Assembly (NCBI GenBank): GCA_964605235.1
Contig: CAZSBB010000007.1
Coordinates: forward strand, 87,712-151,711
Source: CAZSBB01 sp964605235
GTDB lineage: Bacteria > Planctomycetota > Phycisphaerae > Phycisphaerales > Phycisphaeraceae
Length of the DNA: 64,000 nt
Direction: 5' to 3'
A program made the position numbers and the translations under genes. Positions 24,001 to 26,376 of this stretch are shown here, piece by piece. Position 1 is the stretch's first letter; each line of letters starts with the position of its first letter. The notes under the pieces are model-generated. The model saw only the letters and a list, made by a program, of their open reading frames with translations. It ran no database searches and was not told the origin of the DNA.

Positions 24001-24210
24001 GTCGACGCGCCTCCTCCGCCAGCGCCCACCGTTTCCGCCGCCGTGCTGTCCGCAGCCGCAGCATGGCAGTCTGGTCAGGCCAAACTCCAGACGATCACCG
24101 TTGGCTCCGGGCACCTGGCTCCCTCCGCGGTCCTGCAGTCCGACCAACAGGCGGCCCGACGACGGGTCAAACTCTACCTGACGCCAGTTCCAGTGGCTGA
24201 ACAGTGGTGA
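1..24210 (+). CDS. Giant multidomain extracellular/surface protein (5' truncated by the window)
   Basis: The frame is open to base 1; the first ATG at 13 has no signal peptide after it and is probably internal, so the real start lies upstream. Residues below count from that Met. Order of modules: DUF642/CBM-like sandwich (~20-175); a long Leu/Asp-rich region with three flagellin-hook-IN-like units (~525-1080); RTX glycine-aspartate repeats (~2095-2997, ~3117-3190, ~3908-3960, ~4103-4153, ~5120-5143); PPC-like sandwiches (~3497-3893, ~5053-5107); FG-GAP calcium loops such as DFNGDELDD (~4245-4757); LRRs (~5210-5433); a half golvesin-like domain; Gly-rich beta-helix region (~5625-5990); cadherin-like, SdrB-like, LamG (~6575-6795), PKD/Ig-like, SdrB-like, choice-of-anchor-D, cohesin-like (~7696-7844) and two dockerin-like EF-hand units (~7845-7958). 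This suggests a calcium-dependent secreted adhesin or matrix protein. Family placement is from pattern only. Confidence 0.85.
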   Translation, partial: PQTGMVDEATEALLDAAVQWSTAAPGLIFNGTFISAAGQAAIPGWNAGSASHRALIEQDGQQRRYLRFDAQGFRREANRVVVPVDAWGLLLDLRLLDGSVGDDRLRITLAGAAGPVVQELTLAELLATPGADEQFTTVRVELPPAAQGQTGTLKLELVDGGDQTLTAVLGVDNLRLASSGEELRQLADAVEQWADEVDQAQSIQDAEIQAQTSRALPGVGGQTRERLSIAEVIRQALADELRKLADKAKTLDQVEAALEQVRIPGLNLIIDATLDRDALRRGELRLVLDLTASHTTAETLSFASDPERDGGFALDVATPVDLQTTLTIDDLVLALNPQPAEGESTFDIDVAALTLQLAAQTDDLDAAARIGFGEALVENGQVDFNLSLVWNIADAQFHVADARLDAMLPVASSLGGLSLGSGVATMTTGAGGLLAGDLRFDFDGDFHQNFDALNQMSATQIVDGLEQMAGRFTDLSGLLGQPLPFGQSFLVGDALDFGAALADLLLHPLQSVRLTASGFAPLNGRLTQDLTLQIHLNGAADPITVTLTAAATQTFTSTQELTDALNAGLALAFADTGYQAAVTLAGGKLLLDFTGAVEQVRMRNGAALGFDADQSAQGLAFASVQEMDRLLDQALGRPVAVNYDSQLQRVTFTLPDFLHQAATWAAPLTFDTDLGPLAAITTDGTAQVSAVIGGGLQFGFDLLPLGAGVPLLTAQTLLRELNGGAGVLHRAADAGAADLHITLSDGSQLALDLRSLGANASLDDLRLALDQQSNQRLVLGWTGHQLTLTDTTFAANQSRAAQFSVAPAEGSPLGLSLGLIGTDDDGVGVLTGKALHGQTLADRLFVQLADWEGQVQVQAPQFDAQAMLGPVALGVDDGSLQATVAAALQLNGGQPVFLSQLASALLDADAPLIDLTVTGSAALALPVVLSGLEELVTLEQDAGVFVTWPTMFDSQTSQLSTDSLRVVTRGLENVKFFEGLSLDGLTERTLLVDLPDWDVSAPGSLHLTHQDGSTSTIDLSGLADNTSFVLADLQQAVREQSQSRALLSIHDDGRRLVLTDFTSGSMAFQAGATSGAARLGLAHSDLTDGAADGAITGDALVAAGLLAGLTQVADLLHRLRADGLLNQDLPLVGQSINELLAYAVEFDAKLADYRAAPAATLQQLEADLQRIFGAGAALSLAGSKILRLDLPVQSAANAQTALALDLSTGELGDLFGLDAGGRLAVNATAGLNLALGIDLRDSAQPQVFLFPDTDLELTAALAADDLSFKANLWKFTGQLTGAANLGAALTVRLEDLNHDGRIDLISELVNQFGQVVNVDAAGVGSAQFAVEILGAARGQLAVDIDLSRPENWAQVTQTPDLSSLLPDFSSFSTGSGALLMALQELLDGEVLGVELPLIGPALRQAGQIIGPLVEPIAFVVGGGDAQEVRDALFDALTTNGVNALLSRDGLPVLDTRDVQIVQSGDDTRFLLTLGGTDTLANLDLDSTAALPGLGLELEGQLNVDVSWALPLGIGFNPNDGVYLFLDPTVGDDLSLALDVTLPNATLMGELANFLSVQVQDAGTLLHAAFSVDLQDEGDGDGKVFLRDILSGNLGADFTVVLNDGVGQPDNDDVVLQLVAGFANDGGKLPQFRATLGIDWDATLSSAGGSRWDGLPDITFSQVQLGVGSFLSDLLGGAIGRIQQVLEPVQPIIDFLTGDIPLLDKLGIHLKVMDAARYFGEGYDTALAFVERLDDLLDLAAKLDRLQVSAGNEVWINLGDFSVNGRQAQSARAVGQLSPNVTASAFTALGAPALDLEGLITAADNALPGTVLQNGLDLSGGGFHFEFLESPASAFRLLLGQDVSLVEYDLPTVNLSFGYSQYIPIAGPLGARIGGSVGIQLNLGFGYDTLGIRHFRDTGQAGDLLDGFYVKDRAGVGSTGKDRDEVILKAGLTASAELNALIAKAGVGGGVFAEIGFNLNDPNDDGKVRFDEMARIIDHNPAYLFDVRGELYFELFWYVKVLFFKKEGSLARVTLFDFNAERPPLPPLPEAARVTAAPPQLFEVIDGQLLLNMGDRAGLRLNGNTQDGDEDFEVSQRNGSLYVSAFGLDQRVDQPVTRIIANGGAGDDRIVIASGVTVAATLEGGAGNDWLVGGDGADTLRGGAGQDTLIGGLGDDQLAGGSGHDLLRGGFGADELWGDAGDDVLLGEADNDRLWGGAGQDRLEGQAGHDVLLGGDDDDVLDGGADHDLLFGGAGRDQLLGGAGNDIAIGGEGDDQLEAGLGLQHVLVGGAAELVYQVLDPDTDPLEMRFTQDMDAATAAQWTGSFDLLTDGGAYPVMLTPGSGSDANRIAGGLGVDWIWGGTGADVINAGGGDDVLIGGDGDDSLNGEAGNDVVLGQNGNDNLHGEGGQDLLIGGAGADLLDGGLGADVLLGDNGEYHPDTVLEAAVWGSQDWLIYPQWPGAWTPQRAAVLGAEQGEGNDRLDGGDGDDLLFGGGGDDELVGGRGQDLLLGHAGADRISDSSGASVVEGGAGNDWITTGDLADQIDGGEGDDYIVSGGGDDTVDGGTGNDEINGGAGDDWLDGGEGNDTLRGEAGNDTLIGGWGMDWILGGDDEADAAVNVIWGDLIDLNADVPLGNHADRITGGRGRDVVHGGTGADQITGGLGDDELHGDAGDDRIFGNVGADQLFGGAGADSLNGDAGDDHLLGGDGDDSIWGGEGDDLILGGNGQDQLYGGAGADLLSGGDAPQWSGVIISATAWIAPNRIDAYFTRGSFAGRSQTNDDPGDGQDTLSGGGGNDWLFGGGDRDTLDGGAGEDYLDGGAGDDLLLGGAGGDLLRGGANDDELHGGDGLDQLFGDAGSDYLFGDARSLTDDLDRRQLLDGGEGADYLFAWYPTADLHDEYTLGDELRGGAGGDYLYGNLGNDLIYGYGPVEPLTGAIRDGDKDFIHGDYLAGPLYLRNEQAATLGGADILVGGPDTDQLFGGGGNDELYGGRDGDWLEGQDGQDRLYGGHGVDTLVMDLSADYQVDGDILDGFGFDLPALPLLRSQDDALDLLLIQGDQRPDLNDRIEVTEQSSGQLQVNYNGQAYQLVWKDDAGTPLVEQIQIAGLLGHDRISVDLSTATIAALAGLTAGAWVTDLAGGPGNDIIFGTAGRDLIDGGLGSDDLYGLGGNDQLWGDLGGGDRWADHDRLFAGQGDDDLLGGQGGNELYAWSFHPLADLLPATPGLSWSDRLYDAAGNLRLLADPGLETFGVFLDSTGALTNLPTNGAARENTGVNRMLGAENPNRSDVLYGGTGLDFLYGNGGGGITGDQIIGYLGSPFAADGQAIPGTEGQEWKAYARASDRVWYVPLTDGNDQVRLALDTDPSSPTYLHHFLVQTTLDDSGRTLGDTLKLRWNGINAREEGDAGVLRTNDQARAELLLDPNLHGDPVTGQVAAAAGERALTNYLLAPSVAALLGSEEDYVAILLDAGAGDDRITISGTVGKAVWVDAGAGDDQVTFEENRAVIYPDATDQGVLGSMYRNDDWTTAATLGAGALSSSHVFTNLTIDYADLQVGDWYRINLGQAGRAGDLLSGMVRSDIGAGNLGLELFALPAGLASLDVALRAGTDALDLAGLAAGEYLLHVTAPVGDGGLGEITTYDLELALPYDRDQTEYVSAVYPVGRLGEIEQLTGLTLHAPGDEDRFQFQLPQVGTPADAVFASVAGGGTVTLTLLNPSGFLVLDAQGQPITATGAAPRLELTDLPHGDYVVSVTSSAGIQRYTLNYATATMEPAGNDSQAQAYVLPPLGGMAPLRHQALAADAASWFRFNLAATGQPDQAFLLRALESVTPGSTQRRATDIVLGLTLRDAAGAVVRQLDMQPRTDLVLELQDLPAGDYYLEIDLGDGQQLGTRQVTFDLLSLAYDVQQRTLDLATVQTVDLRWMPEVSLRHVTLGGAGNDQLVGGSGEDWLLGGAGNDVLVGGLDYQAQDLLFGGEGDDLFQIWPDDLPTNNAGLAYDNGSADRFFGGAGHDRVVYQGGDVEAGVPVRDFLAIGYDRFLGRYRLAALVYDPTLENGQQPAFLLDEHDEFLIRYAYFRADSVEGMTIDTRAGDDVVHADPGFALAQQTWGVASGDVQAGAVVFADLEILGGAGRDWLWGGAGDDRITGGTGKDFLAGGPGNDRIQGNAGDDEIAGDYPHPGGDSDDPNPYPFPYGFSLIPRGTPDDPQALTSGFVHQTFGSSDRLGYRYELVLPTADQATAPLTAYLEDELQLGDAPALDGVAAGQQLSQIIPVGDFNGDELDDFLVTGNAGDSYLLYGPVLPELLFRTQARSDRADELRQLAERGRAGVSYLTDYDDDALLADEAALYRIEGLADVIFAADLGRPASTQGDIDGDGRGDLVFYQRDNVAQTLTIRAYLSGQQAAALPRVLSHSVPADWQVTTSYPALASAETSVDVAVVSLGMGDVLADIVVVVGAALGAVTGHVYGGTMITGGFPQHYSLNADATDRAAIAADPTLGGTGWSQVTAPSELQLIPVGDVNGDGAGDLVVFDARFALLSHAEQGSRSVGRAYLMLGVEYAGKPGNSNTLDDNATRIWQGVNLSGVVALGDLNGDGRDEIGLLQDGTSADDPGGLFVVWGAGLIPQYASAFIAPIITIADAPTFMDPQQRAGHTLDLMLPSAWLRGAATVEGWQATAADFDGDGQSELVVLDPQTNQVRVFSGTVLAGATLAQPLTLELDDPALNALTLWAEGTPASLTDLPRAPNIDLNGDFRADLVLAAALADPVLIADVNGDGQADFETTDLQVQATLNPTDAGRVYVVFGQSPHLQELPWISTDVEPLTNRSLAGRDLLVEPSNGQPFVYGNAGLYGQADPQGYRLYSQDAAGQWFRFSIAGDGQIGNQLRLLLETEGGQVSRPATAAQVPLGSVSNVVSDIQRLVLTAGAWSLVDNYASSGAVLRQATDEQLALTLDLQSLLPLVERPDLLAQMLLQVSFTRAAGQPAATVWAEVLNSAADVSGELQLDGLSLPATRFNPVSAEIAGNVTSGQLAMDLAPAVREALAAGLTRLTVRLSTSAPDAIALNKNLKVIPSFNDRPGLVAQIYSAAGRLMSYTAASVLDLRDLPAGDYYLQVFNPHPEVFDDAQLAFRIEIAPPRLGDADPQRDQDDLRGGEGQDTLDGGGFADRIFGGRGLDWFVAESSEIRDWTRFAGEASNGVWNEAAKYTTASRSAEARRAPYAGDEQSQPYHIDNPAIEFGSVDLERLVAQALGLGLDIEWEPLNPEAPRRVARRPIVATDMTTLLELDLRGLTGSLVGLEHATNVQILSLPDSNLDSLEPLSRGYRVGRADEGELGLRHLRLLNLDGAAPGSAAGLGVDLGSLLATLPQLEYLSANLTAPAVIPTDPVTVMSQTWTGDDLRWLNLSYRYSNDVAALMGLTSLEYLALDHNLIDDVAALATLTGLRQLNLRQNRISDIGALAGIWTLDDNSDRFIASDLWNTTADEAWFNDAAHLLPADSNERALYDFAGLPDGVYDIYATWRADPQLSTAAVLGASPRQVITDLQDVFNPSLTRPQTSIMYPDAPGDVIIDTDAGTITGDDDNPYTFYGQPFQLALTIDEDQTVGILSFLFEGDLTIGSDTIIARGTHAVSIQATGDIFLHPDARVSVSADNATPGAGGGGAGGAGAGGTGGAGGAGGAATAGGAGGSGAPSMKTRSAFHIYFGSPQAGGTGQAQNAGTGGNLGTAGGSGAGGGVGLGGMAGGAGGVGGSYGWGGTNAPGGAVNMPGGHAGVGEGILSYGGSGVDGQNGQNGQDAPAANAGANGAAGQHQAARTLDLTAGGGGGGGGGGSGGGGGGGGASGAAGGGGGGGGSSPESWQYYWVFSREWHRAGGGEGGAGGSGGAGGIGGSGGAGASGGVGGAGAGAIELVANGRIIANDVTLDAMGGRGLEAQQASAGSAGGMPLQGQLGEQGTDGDTKNLKQGGLGTRVITGGDGGHGGDGGDGGVGGSGAAGAAGGLGGGGAGGTIKLYASIVETNQDTVVNTAGGVGGSTGASGRFILADNLIDPTALNANAALAGIDLTSTRLDAFAGAMAANPFLGGVNTPMIPDLSTGPEAFGLLTDGLTGNLMRASDLLSTDLLDQAVGASMAAIRVDRGPAGYDDDYRGFDMVLLVNLTDHPLDLPELGIDYEATALLVGGAFGDPVFGDGLDDVLTRLPAGAVYATLIPDRGDEVAARVTFSFDAQGARPTQSALLQDGDVIFLDRLAGGAIIDQTLAPNDLTRLNQAWELAGSVQVQAGQPVQIDLRQDAAASGLLAADAVMLQRQGSPADSLQWLDLGFNPLNSAAQDLHAADLQTDGVSVELTANLHAPQFTPGASTGWFFFDTSGGYNHALHAFDGVWSDADGDALTLSVRSSTEAVTAVLANGQIEIAAPQAFVGSAWITVTAEDGPAGAGDYRGRSTEQTYLYMQGVSGVAGTLTEITTGQPLAGFAVYVDLNGNEIADANEPITLTDDDGHYQLVGLPGNLTQVPVRAAAAVEAPATLAVVSPGLVTPDVQVQLDAVVDITLNGLPFIDQVLDEGTHLNPVAVLNPPTGYANPTSLTWRVVNQDTGQDEFIDAYVAPSPGTGTSGRILLPNTNPPFGVNPQGWVNGDFTLEGWFQLDRQFLNPGQPVQSVSLLTLTGSPAGGTAAVILSVDSWGRLRLNAGDGTGRSYFTLPDAVPWNQWVHLAAVVDDSGTVSLLVNGEPQRVLVPVPTTGALNVTRPLGFIGTGGIAGAPLVGVHDVRIWDSARTAAEVSAGMHADPAGALDSLQAWYPADEASGVVVLDHSGKNRNATMQLGAVRRNDGILLHNEGRYEIILTAVFGGQSYTASRSVTVRDVAAELAIAATSAAVQPEGSTFSFAPTLFDDPGLNDVYDYQWSVQRLTDSGGQTYEVAMPELERRGIAYASDPVALDFSATLADEGAYRVRLTVTNQTNGERVSAFTDVQATDVLPVINRIDVSGSEALQPLLEGQVLNPAASLVFLADPPLPAVDNNPDQLTYAWTLAQAGEVLFTSSTASLVVNALPAGEYQLVLVARDDDGNEVTQTRTFRHNAAPLPGIAAPQGLEVLLGRSLTFLGQYADVDGDAENPAARQWTLRRDGAVVSTGLQVDGDELTVTPTLVGQYTLEYTTTDNQGAVGSSILAFSVLPVPTPSLIVPQAWVSQTTQVLAQFAGFDSAVDRVNVSWLVQAGNEVVAQQQAANVPADQLPALVLVDGLPAGAYDVTLQLTAVVDGMTTTTSDTLVVHARPPLPVIEVAQPDAGLFSASLFSANLTGFSTQAFAATEAITRLEGHAVSLTALALAPDLQEVVTYAWQALNPAGAVIATGSGESFVFTPADQGDYLVVVTATDSQNLSASAQQLITISNADPELTLTATPPATLAVGTLWNLAGWVTDPGVDDIHHLTVDLERQTSPGNYELVEHLLLTQVSDFALQRFVSETGAYRLTLHAQDLDGGESAVELFFTAAAQADQGVIAGRVWSDLDRDGMQSFAESGPDGVEVRLLDVAGSVVRTTTTQAGDYHFANLLPGTYRIQVMAPADHRFSPRAAGEDRNLDSDVDVVLGRSAFVTLNAQDPPRLLDAGLYPLRPQVQLSGAGQSIQAGDESPALADHTDFGGATQGDPPLTRTFTVQNTGDAPLLVQNLTLPTGFSLLEPLVTSLAPGASDSFTIQLGTAAVGSVQGIVTLQTNDPLLGDFTFTIAGTVAAPGVQRVYADDLLAVAGGTVALELHYDTTPADPSTFGLGLRIHYNADQLTFQGLTNLLPVGMLGQDLEPQPDDEDFDHDPGTDHFILVSWLDVAGAWPGGALPATLLTAQFTVNPDLQADDTATLNFTASSVAPGHTFAGAPVTITVQNLTLDVDQDGQTDALTDGVLIGRYLFGFRGPALVAGDPFGNLAQRTDAQQIASYLDNAAALLDVDQNGAFDALTDGVLIARYLFGFTGAALVADNPFGAGAQRVEATAIADYLQQFDFKAEPAQVQPFSAENEEEKDAPIAILLSQTTPSEPAAPVDAPPPPAPTVSAAVLSAAAAWQSGQAKLQTITVGSGHLAPSAVLQSDQQAARRRVKLYLTPVPVAEQW
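1585..3310 (+). repeat. Three flagellin-hook-IN-like modules inside the giant protein
   Basis: Three segments at about 1585-1860, 2200-2460 and 3007-3240 encode the same pattern: a short beta strand followed by an acidic-glycine turn, an SLDDLRLAL-type helix, then a strand ending in LTLTD or LVLTD. Examples are LHITLSDGSQLALDL and LHLTHQDGSTSTIDL. This resembles the flagellin hook IN motif found in flagellins and FliD and also seen in some giant surface proteins. The copies have diverged at DNA level, so this is an old protein-level duplication. Confidence 0.5.
6295..9000 (+). repeat. RTX-type calcium-binding nonapeptide repeat array
   Basis: About 900 codons are dominated by GGxGxDxLxGG-type nonapeptides, for example GGAGNDWLVGGDGADTL. 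They are interrupted by short non-repeat spacers near 6780-6970, 7240-7370 and 8170-8280. In known RTX proteins these repeats bind calcium between turns of a parallel beta-roll and fold after secretion through type I systems. Smaller RTX islands recur at 9361-9580, 11734-11890, 12319-12470 and 15370-15440. No type I exporter genes lie in the window. Confidence 0.9.
12745..14280 (+). repeat. FG-GAP/VCBS-like calcium-loop repeats
   Basis: At least six loops of the form DxNGDGxxD occur in order within the giant gene: GDFNGDELDDF, GDIDGDGRGDL, GDVNGDGAGDL, GDLNGDGRDEI, ADFDGDGQSEL and DVNGDGQADFE. They are spaced as expected for blades of an integrin-alpha-like (FG-GAP) beta-propeller, each loop binding one calcium ion in characterised proteins. 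Confidence 0.75.
16885..17965 (+). repeat. Glycine-rich low-complexity region of the giant gene
   Basis: About 360 codons are very rich in Gly with Ala and Ser (GGAGG, GGSGG and similar). They include a collagen-like patch GQNGQNGQDAPAANAGANG. Beta-helix-like segments precede the region (VSIQATGDIFLHPDA), interrupt it (IELVANGRIIANDVTLDA) and follow it (TIKLYASIVETN). The Gly-rich stretches look like long loops projecting from a beta-helix. On the minus strand the same DNA gives proline-rich or histidine-rich frames that are not genes. Confidence 0.75.
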
Positions 24211-24269
24211 GCCGATTGTCATGAACCAGAGCATGGTCCATCTTGCCCGGAAACGGATTGGAATCTGAC

Positions 24270-25854
24270 GTGCGGTGGAGATGGTTCAAAAACTGGATCA
24301 AGCGTCAACGCCTCCGGCGTCGCCTGACTGCTGCACGACGCCCACCGACGGCTTTCTTTAGCCAGCTCGAAACGCGTCGGCTGCTCAGCGCGCAGATTCT
24401 CACCGCGTCGGCGGGTGACTCCAACGCGGCGCTCGACCACGATTCGGTCGCAGTGGAGGTGCGCTACAACGTCCGCACCGATGCCACCCTCCCCGGCGAC
24501 AACACGCTCTTTGGTTTGGGCCTCCGACTGCACTACAACTCCGCGGCCCTGACCTTCCAGGACTTTTCCGACGTGCTGGCCGACAGCCTGCTCGGTCAGG
24601 ATGTAACCCCACAGGAAGATACCGATGATGCGGATGGCAATTCCGATACGGATCGCTTTCTCCAAGTCTCCTGGCTGGACCTTGGCGGCGGTTGGCCCGG
24701 CGGGGATTTGCCGCAGGTGCTTTATCTCGCGCATTTCCTGACCGCCGCCGATTTCGCCGGCACCCAGATCGGCTTCTCCGCCAGTTCCGTCGCACCCGGG
24801 TACGACTTTGAAGCCACGCCGCTGGTGATCCAACTGCAGCCTCGCATTCCCGCACTGCTCGTGCAGGGCAATGCCGTCGCCATCACCAATGGTGACCTGA
24901 TCCCCACTGCGACGGACCACACGGACTTTGGCTCCACCACCGAGACCCTGGGCGGCCTCACCCGTGTCTTTACCCTCCACAATCCGGGCACCGCGGACCT
25001 GCTGCTGAGCAACCTCACGCTTCCCGATGGCTTTGTACTGCTCGAGCCCTTGTCCTCCGTCATCACACCCGGCCAGTCAGATACCTTCACCGTCGGCTTG
25101 CCTGACACTGCTTCCGGTACCTTTGCGGGTCAGGTCACCTTCAACACCAATCTTCCCGATACGCCTGAATTTTCGTTCGGCATCACCGGCGAAGTTGATG
25201 CGCTCATCGCGCCCGACCTGACGAGCACGGTGAAGCCGACGCGGCTGTCGAGCCAGCTCAAGGCGGGTGACAAGGGGACAGTGCAGGTGATCGTGGGCAA
25301 CGCGGGGAACATCGCCAGCAACGGGAAAGCGGACGTGGAGCTGTGGGCGTCGCAGGACGAAGTGCTGGGCAACGCCGACGACGTGCTGCTGGGTCGGCAG
25401 GTGAATCAGTTGCTGCGTTTGACGGAGCCGCGCAACGGGCGGGTGAGCAGTCGGACGTTCAGCTTCAACGTGGTGGTTCCCGGCAACGCGGAGTTGCCGA
25501 TTGGGGATTACGTGCTGATCTCGAACGTGGTGGCGGGGGCGGGGATCGATGAGCCGCCGGCGAAGCAGGGGAACAACGCGCAGGTGAGCGTGGAGCAATA
25601 CACGGTGCAGGAGGCGTTCGTTGACCTGACGAGCACGGTGAAGCCGACGCGGCTGTCGAGCCAGCTCAAGGCGGGTGNNNNNNNNNNNNNNNNNNNNNNN
25701 NNNNNNNNNNNNNNNNNNNNNNNNNNNNNNNNNNNNNNNNNNNNNNNNNNNNNNNNNNNNNNNNNNNNNNNNNNNNNGGATCGATGAGCCGCCGGCGAAG
25801 CAGGGGAACAACGCGCAGGTGAGCGTGGAGCAGTACACGGTGCAGGAGGCGTGA
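24270..25854 (+). CDS. LEPR-XLL-like surface protein with cohesin-like, choice-of-anchor-D and CARDB-like repeats (broken by assembly gap)
   Basis: An Arg/Trp-rich N-terminus leads to LETRRLLSA, a variant of the planctomycete LEPR-XLL sorting motif. Next come a cohesin-like sandwich (FGLGLRLHYNSAALTF), a choice-of-anchor-D-like domain (TDFGSTTETLGGLTRVFTL) and tandem 136-residue CARDB-like units (DLTSTVKPTRLSSQLKAG). I prefer GTG at 24270; in-frame TTG codons at 24243 and 24258 are alternatives and no Shine-Dalgarno sequence decides. A 100-N run interrupts the second repeat. The repeat frame resumes after it and ends at TGA 25852-25854. As drawn, 100 N puts the two sides out of frame, but a true gap divisible by three restores one protein. 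The cohesin and anchor-D modules are homologous to those ending the upstream giant gene, 59 bases away, in reversed order. Probable role: surface protein or scaffold (inferred). Confidence 0.7.
25215..25851 (+). repeat. 408-bp tandem repeat (CARDB-like unit), collapsed at an assembly gap
   Basis: Copy 1 spans 25215-25622. Copy 2 begins at 25623 with the same sequence and is cut by the N run at 25678. Bases 25778-25851 repeat the last 74 bases of copy 1 with one visible change (caatac to cagtac). The unit is exactly 136 codons. The near-identity and the richness in G-ending codons (gcg, ggg, acg) differ from the preceding modules and suggest recent expansion. Confidence 0.9.
25678..25777. other. 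Assembly gap (100 N)
   Basis: Exactly 100 N, a conventional placeholder for a gap of unknown size. Aligning both edges to copy 1 of the flanking repeat shows that the smallest possible missing sequence is 273 bases (equivalent to 25270-25542), or 273 plus a multiple of 408. All of these are divisible by three and keep the gene in frame. Confidence 0.95.
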
Positions 25855-25859
25855 CAGGT

Positions 25860-26036
25860 TGGACTTCCCAGCGAATCGCTGGCGCGCTGAGGGTTGCTGA
25901 GCCGGGCGTCGTAGAACTGCGGCGAGCATGGGCCCAGCACGCCAACTCGATCACACGACCGCCCCCGGAGCTGGCATCGATGCCGTCGTACCCGCCGAAG
26001 GCGTCGGCGTGCAGGCAGCCCCGGAAGCCTTTGCGA
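25860..26036 (-). pseudogene. IS66-family transposase remnant (frameshifted fragment)
   Basis: The minus strand reads KGFRGCLHADAFGGYDGI, then RVIELACWAHARR. After a small frameshift it continues FYDARLSNPQRA. This is the conserved core of IS66 transposases (FRGYLQADAFGGYDG, then VACWAHARRKFYDAR) as found in planctomycetes. Only about 55 codons remain, with no terminal repeats, no accessory ORFs and no intact catalytic region, so it is a dead relic. It starts a few bases after the stop of the CARDB-repeat gene. Bases 26037-26260 show no recognisable gene and may be further eroded insertion-sequence DNA. Confidence 0.7.
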
Positions 26037-26338
26037 CCTGTTGCCGAGCCAACGCCCGAACGCTCATCCCGTCCAGGCAGTGCTTCCGCCGAGTCAGTTC
26101 GTCATGCTCCACCGTCAGCATCCTGATCGGCCCTCCATGGGCAGGCAACTGTGCCCACTGCCACAAAGTCGGCCGCTGAGGTGGACCCCTTTTGCATGCG
26201 CGTCACCACCACATGGGCCACCAACCCAGCCCCGAGCAGACCCTGCCCTGAAATCAGCTGAAATCACGCAAGTTATTAAATAAAAGACAATTATAAACTA
26301 AACCAATACGATAATTAATGTTGAATTAAGAAATATAG

Positions 26339-26369
26339 TTGCAAATCTCACAATTGTTTCCTAAATTGT
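26339..26369 (+). promoter_or_regulatory. Candidate promoter and operator of the ROK regulator operon
   Basis: A sharply AT-rich island (26270-26376) precedes the ROK gene. TTGCAA (26339-26344), a 17-base spacer and TAAATT (26362-26367) form a sigma70-like promoter. An inverted repeat ACAATT-N8-AATTGT (26350-26369) overlaps its -10 box, as expected for autorepression. A start about 7 bases downstream would leave almost no leader before ATG 26377, and no Shine-Dalgarno sequence is visible. Inferred only. Confidence 0.4.
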
Positions 26370-26376
26370 AAAAATA

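Noticed and set aside
22447..24234. Minus-strand frame of 595 codons at the end of the giant gene
   Set aside because: Antisense to the SdrB-like, cohesin-like and dockerin-like modules, which are clearly coding on the plus strand.
25678..25787. Apparent frameshift and early stop in the CARDB-repeat gene
   Set aside because: An artefact of the arbitrary 100-N length; the repeat alignment requires a missing length divisible by three.
25851..26126. Plus-strand 91-codon frame after the CARDB gene
   Set aside because: It is antisense to the IS66 remnant and overlaps the preceding stop; no motif supports it.
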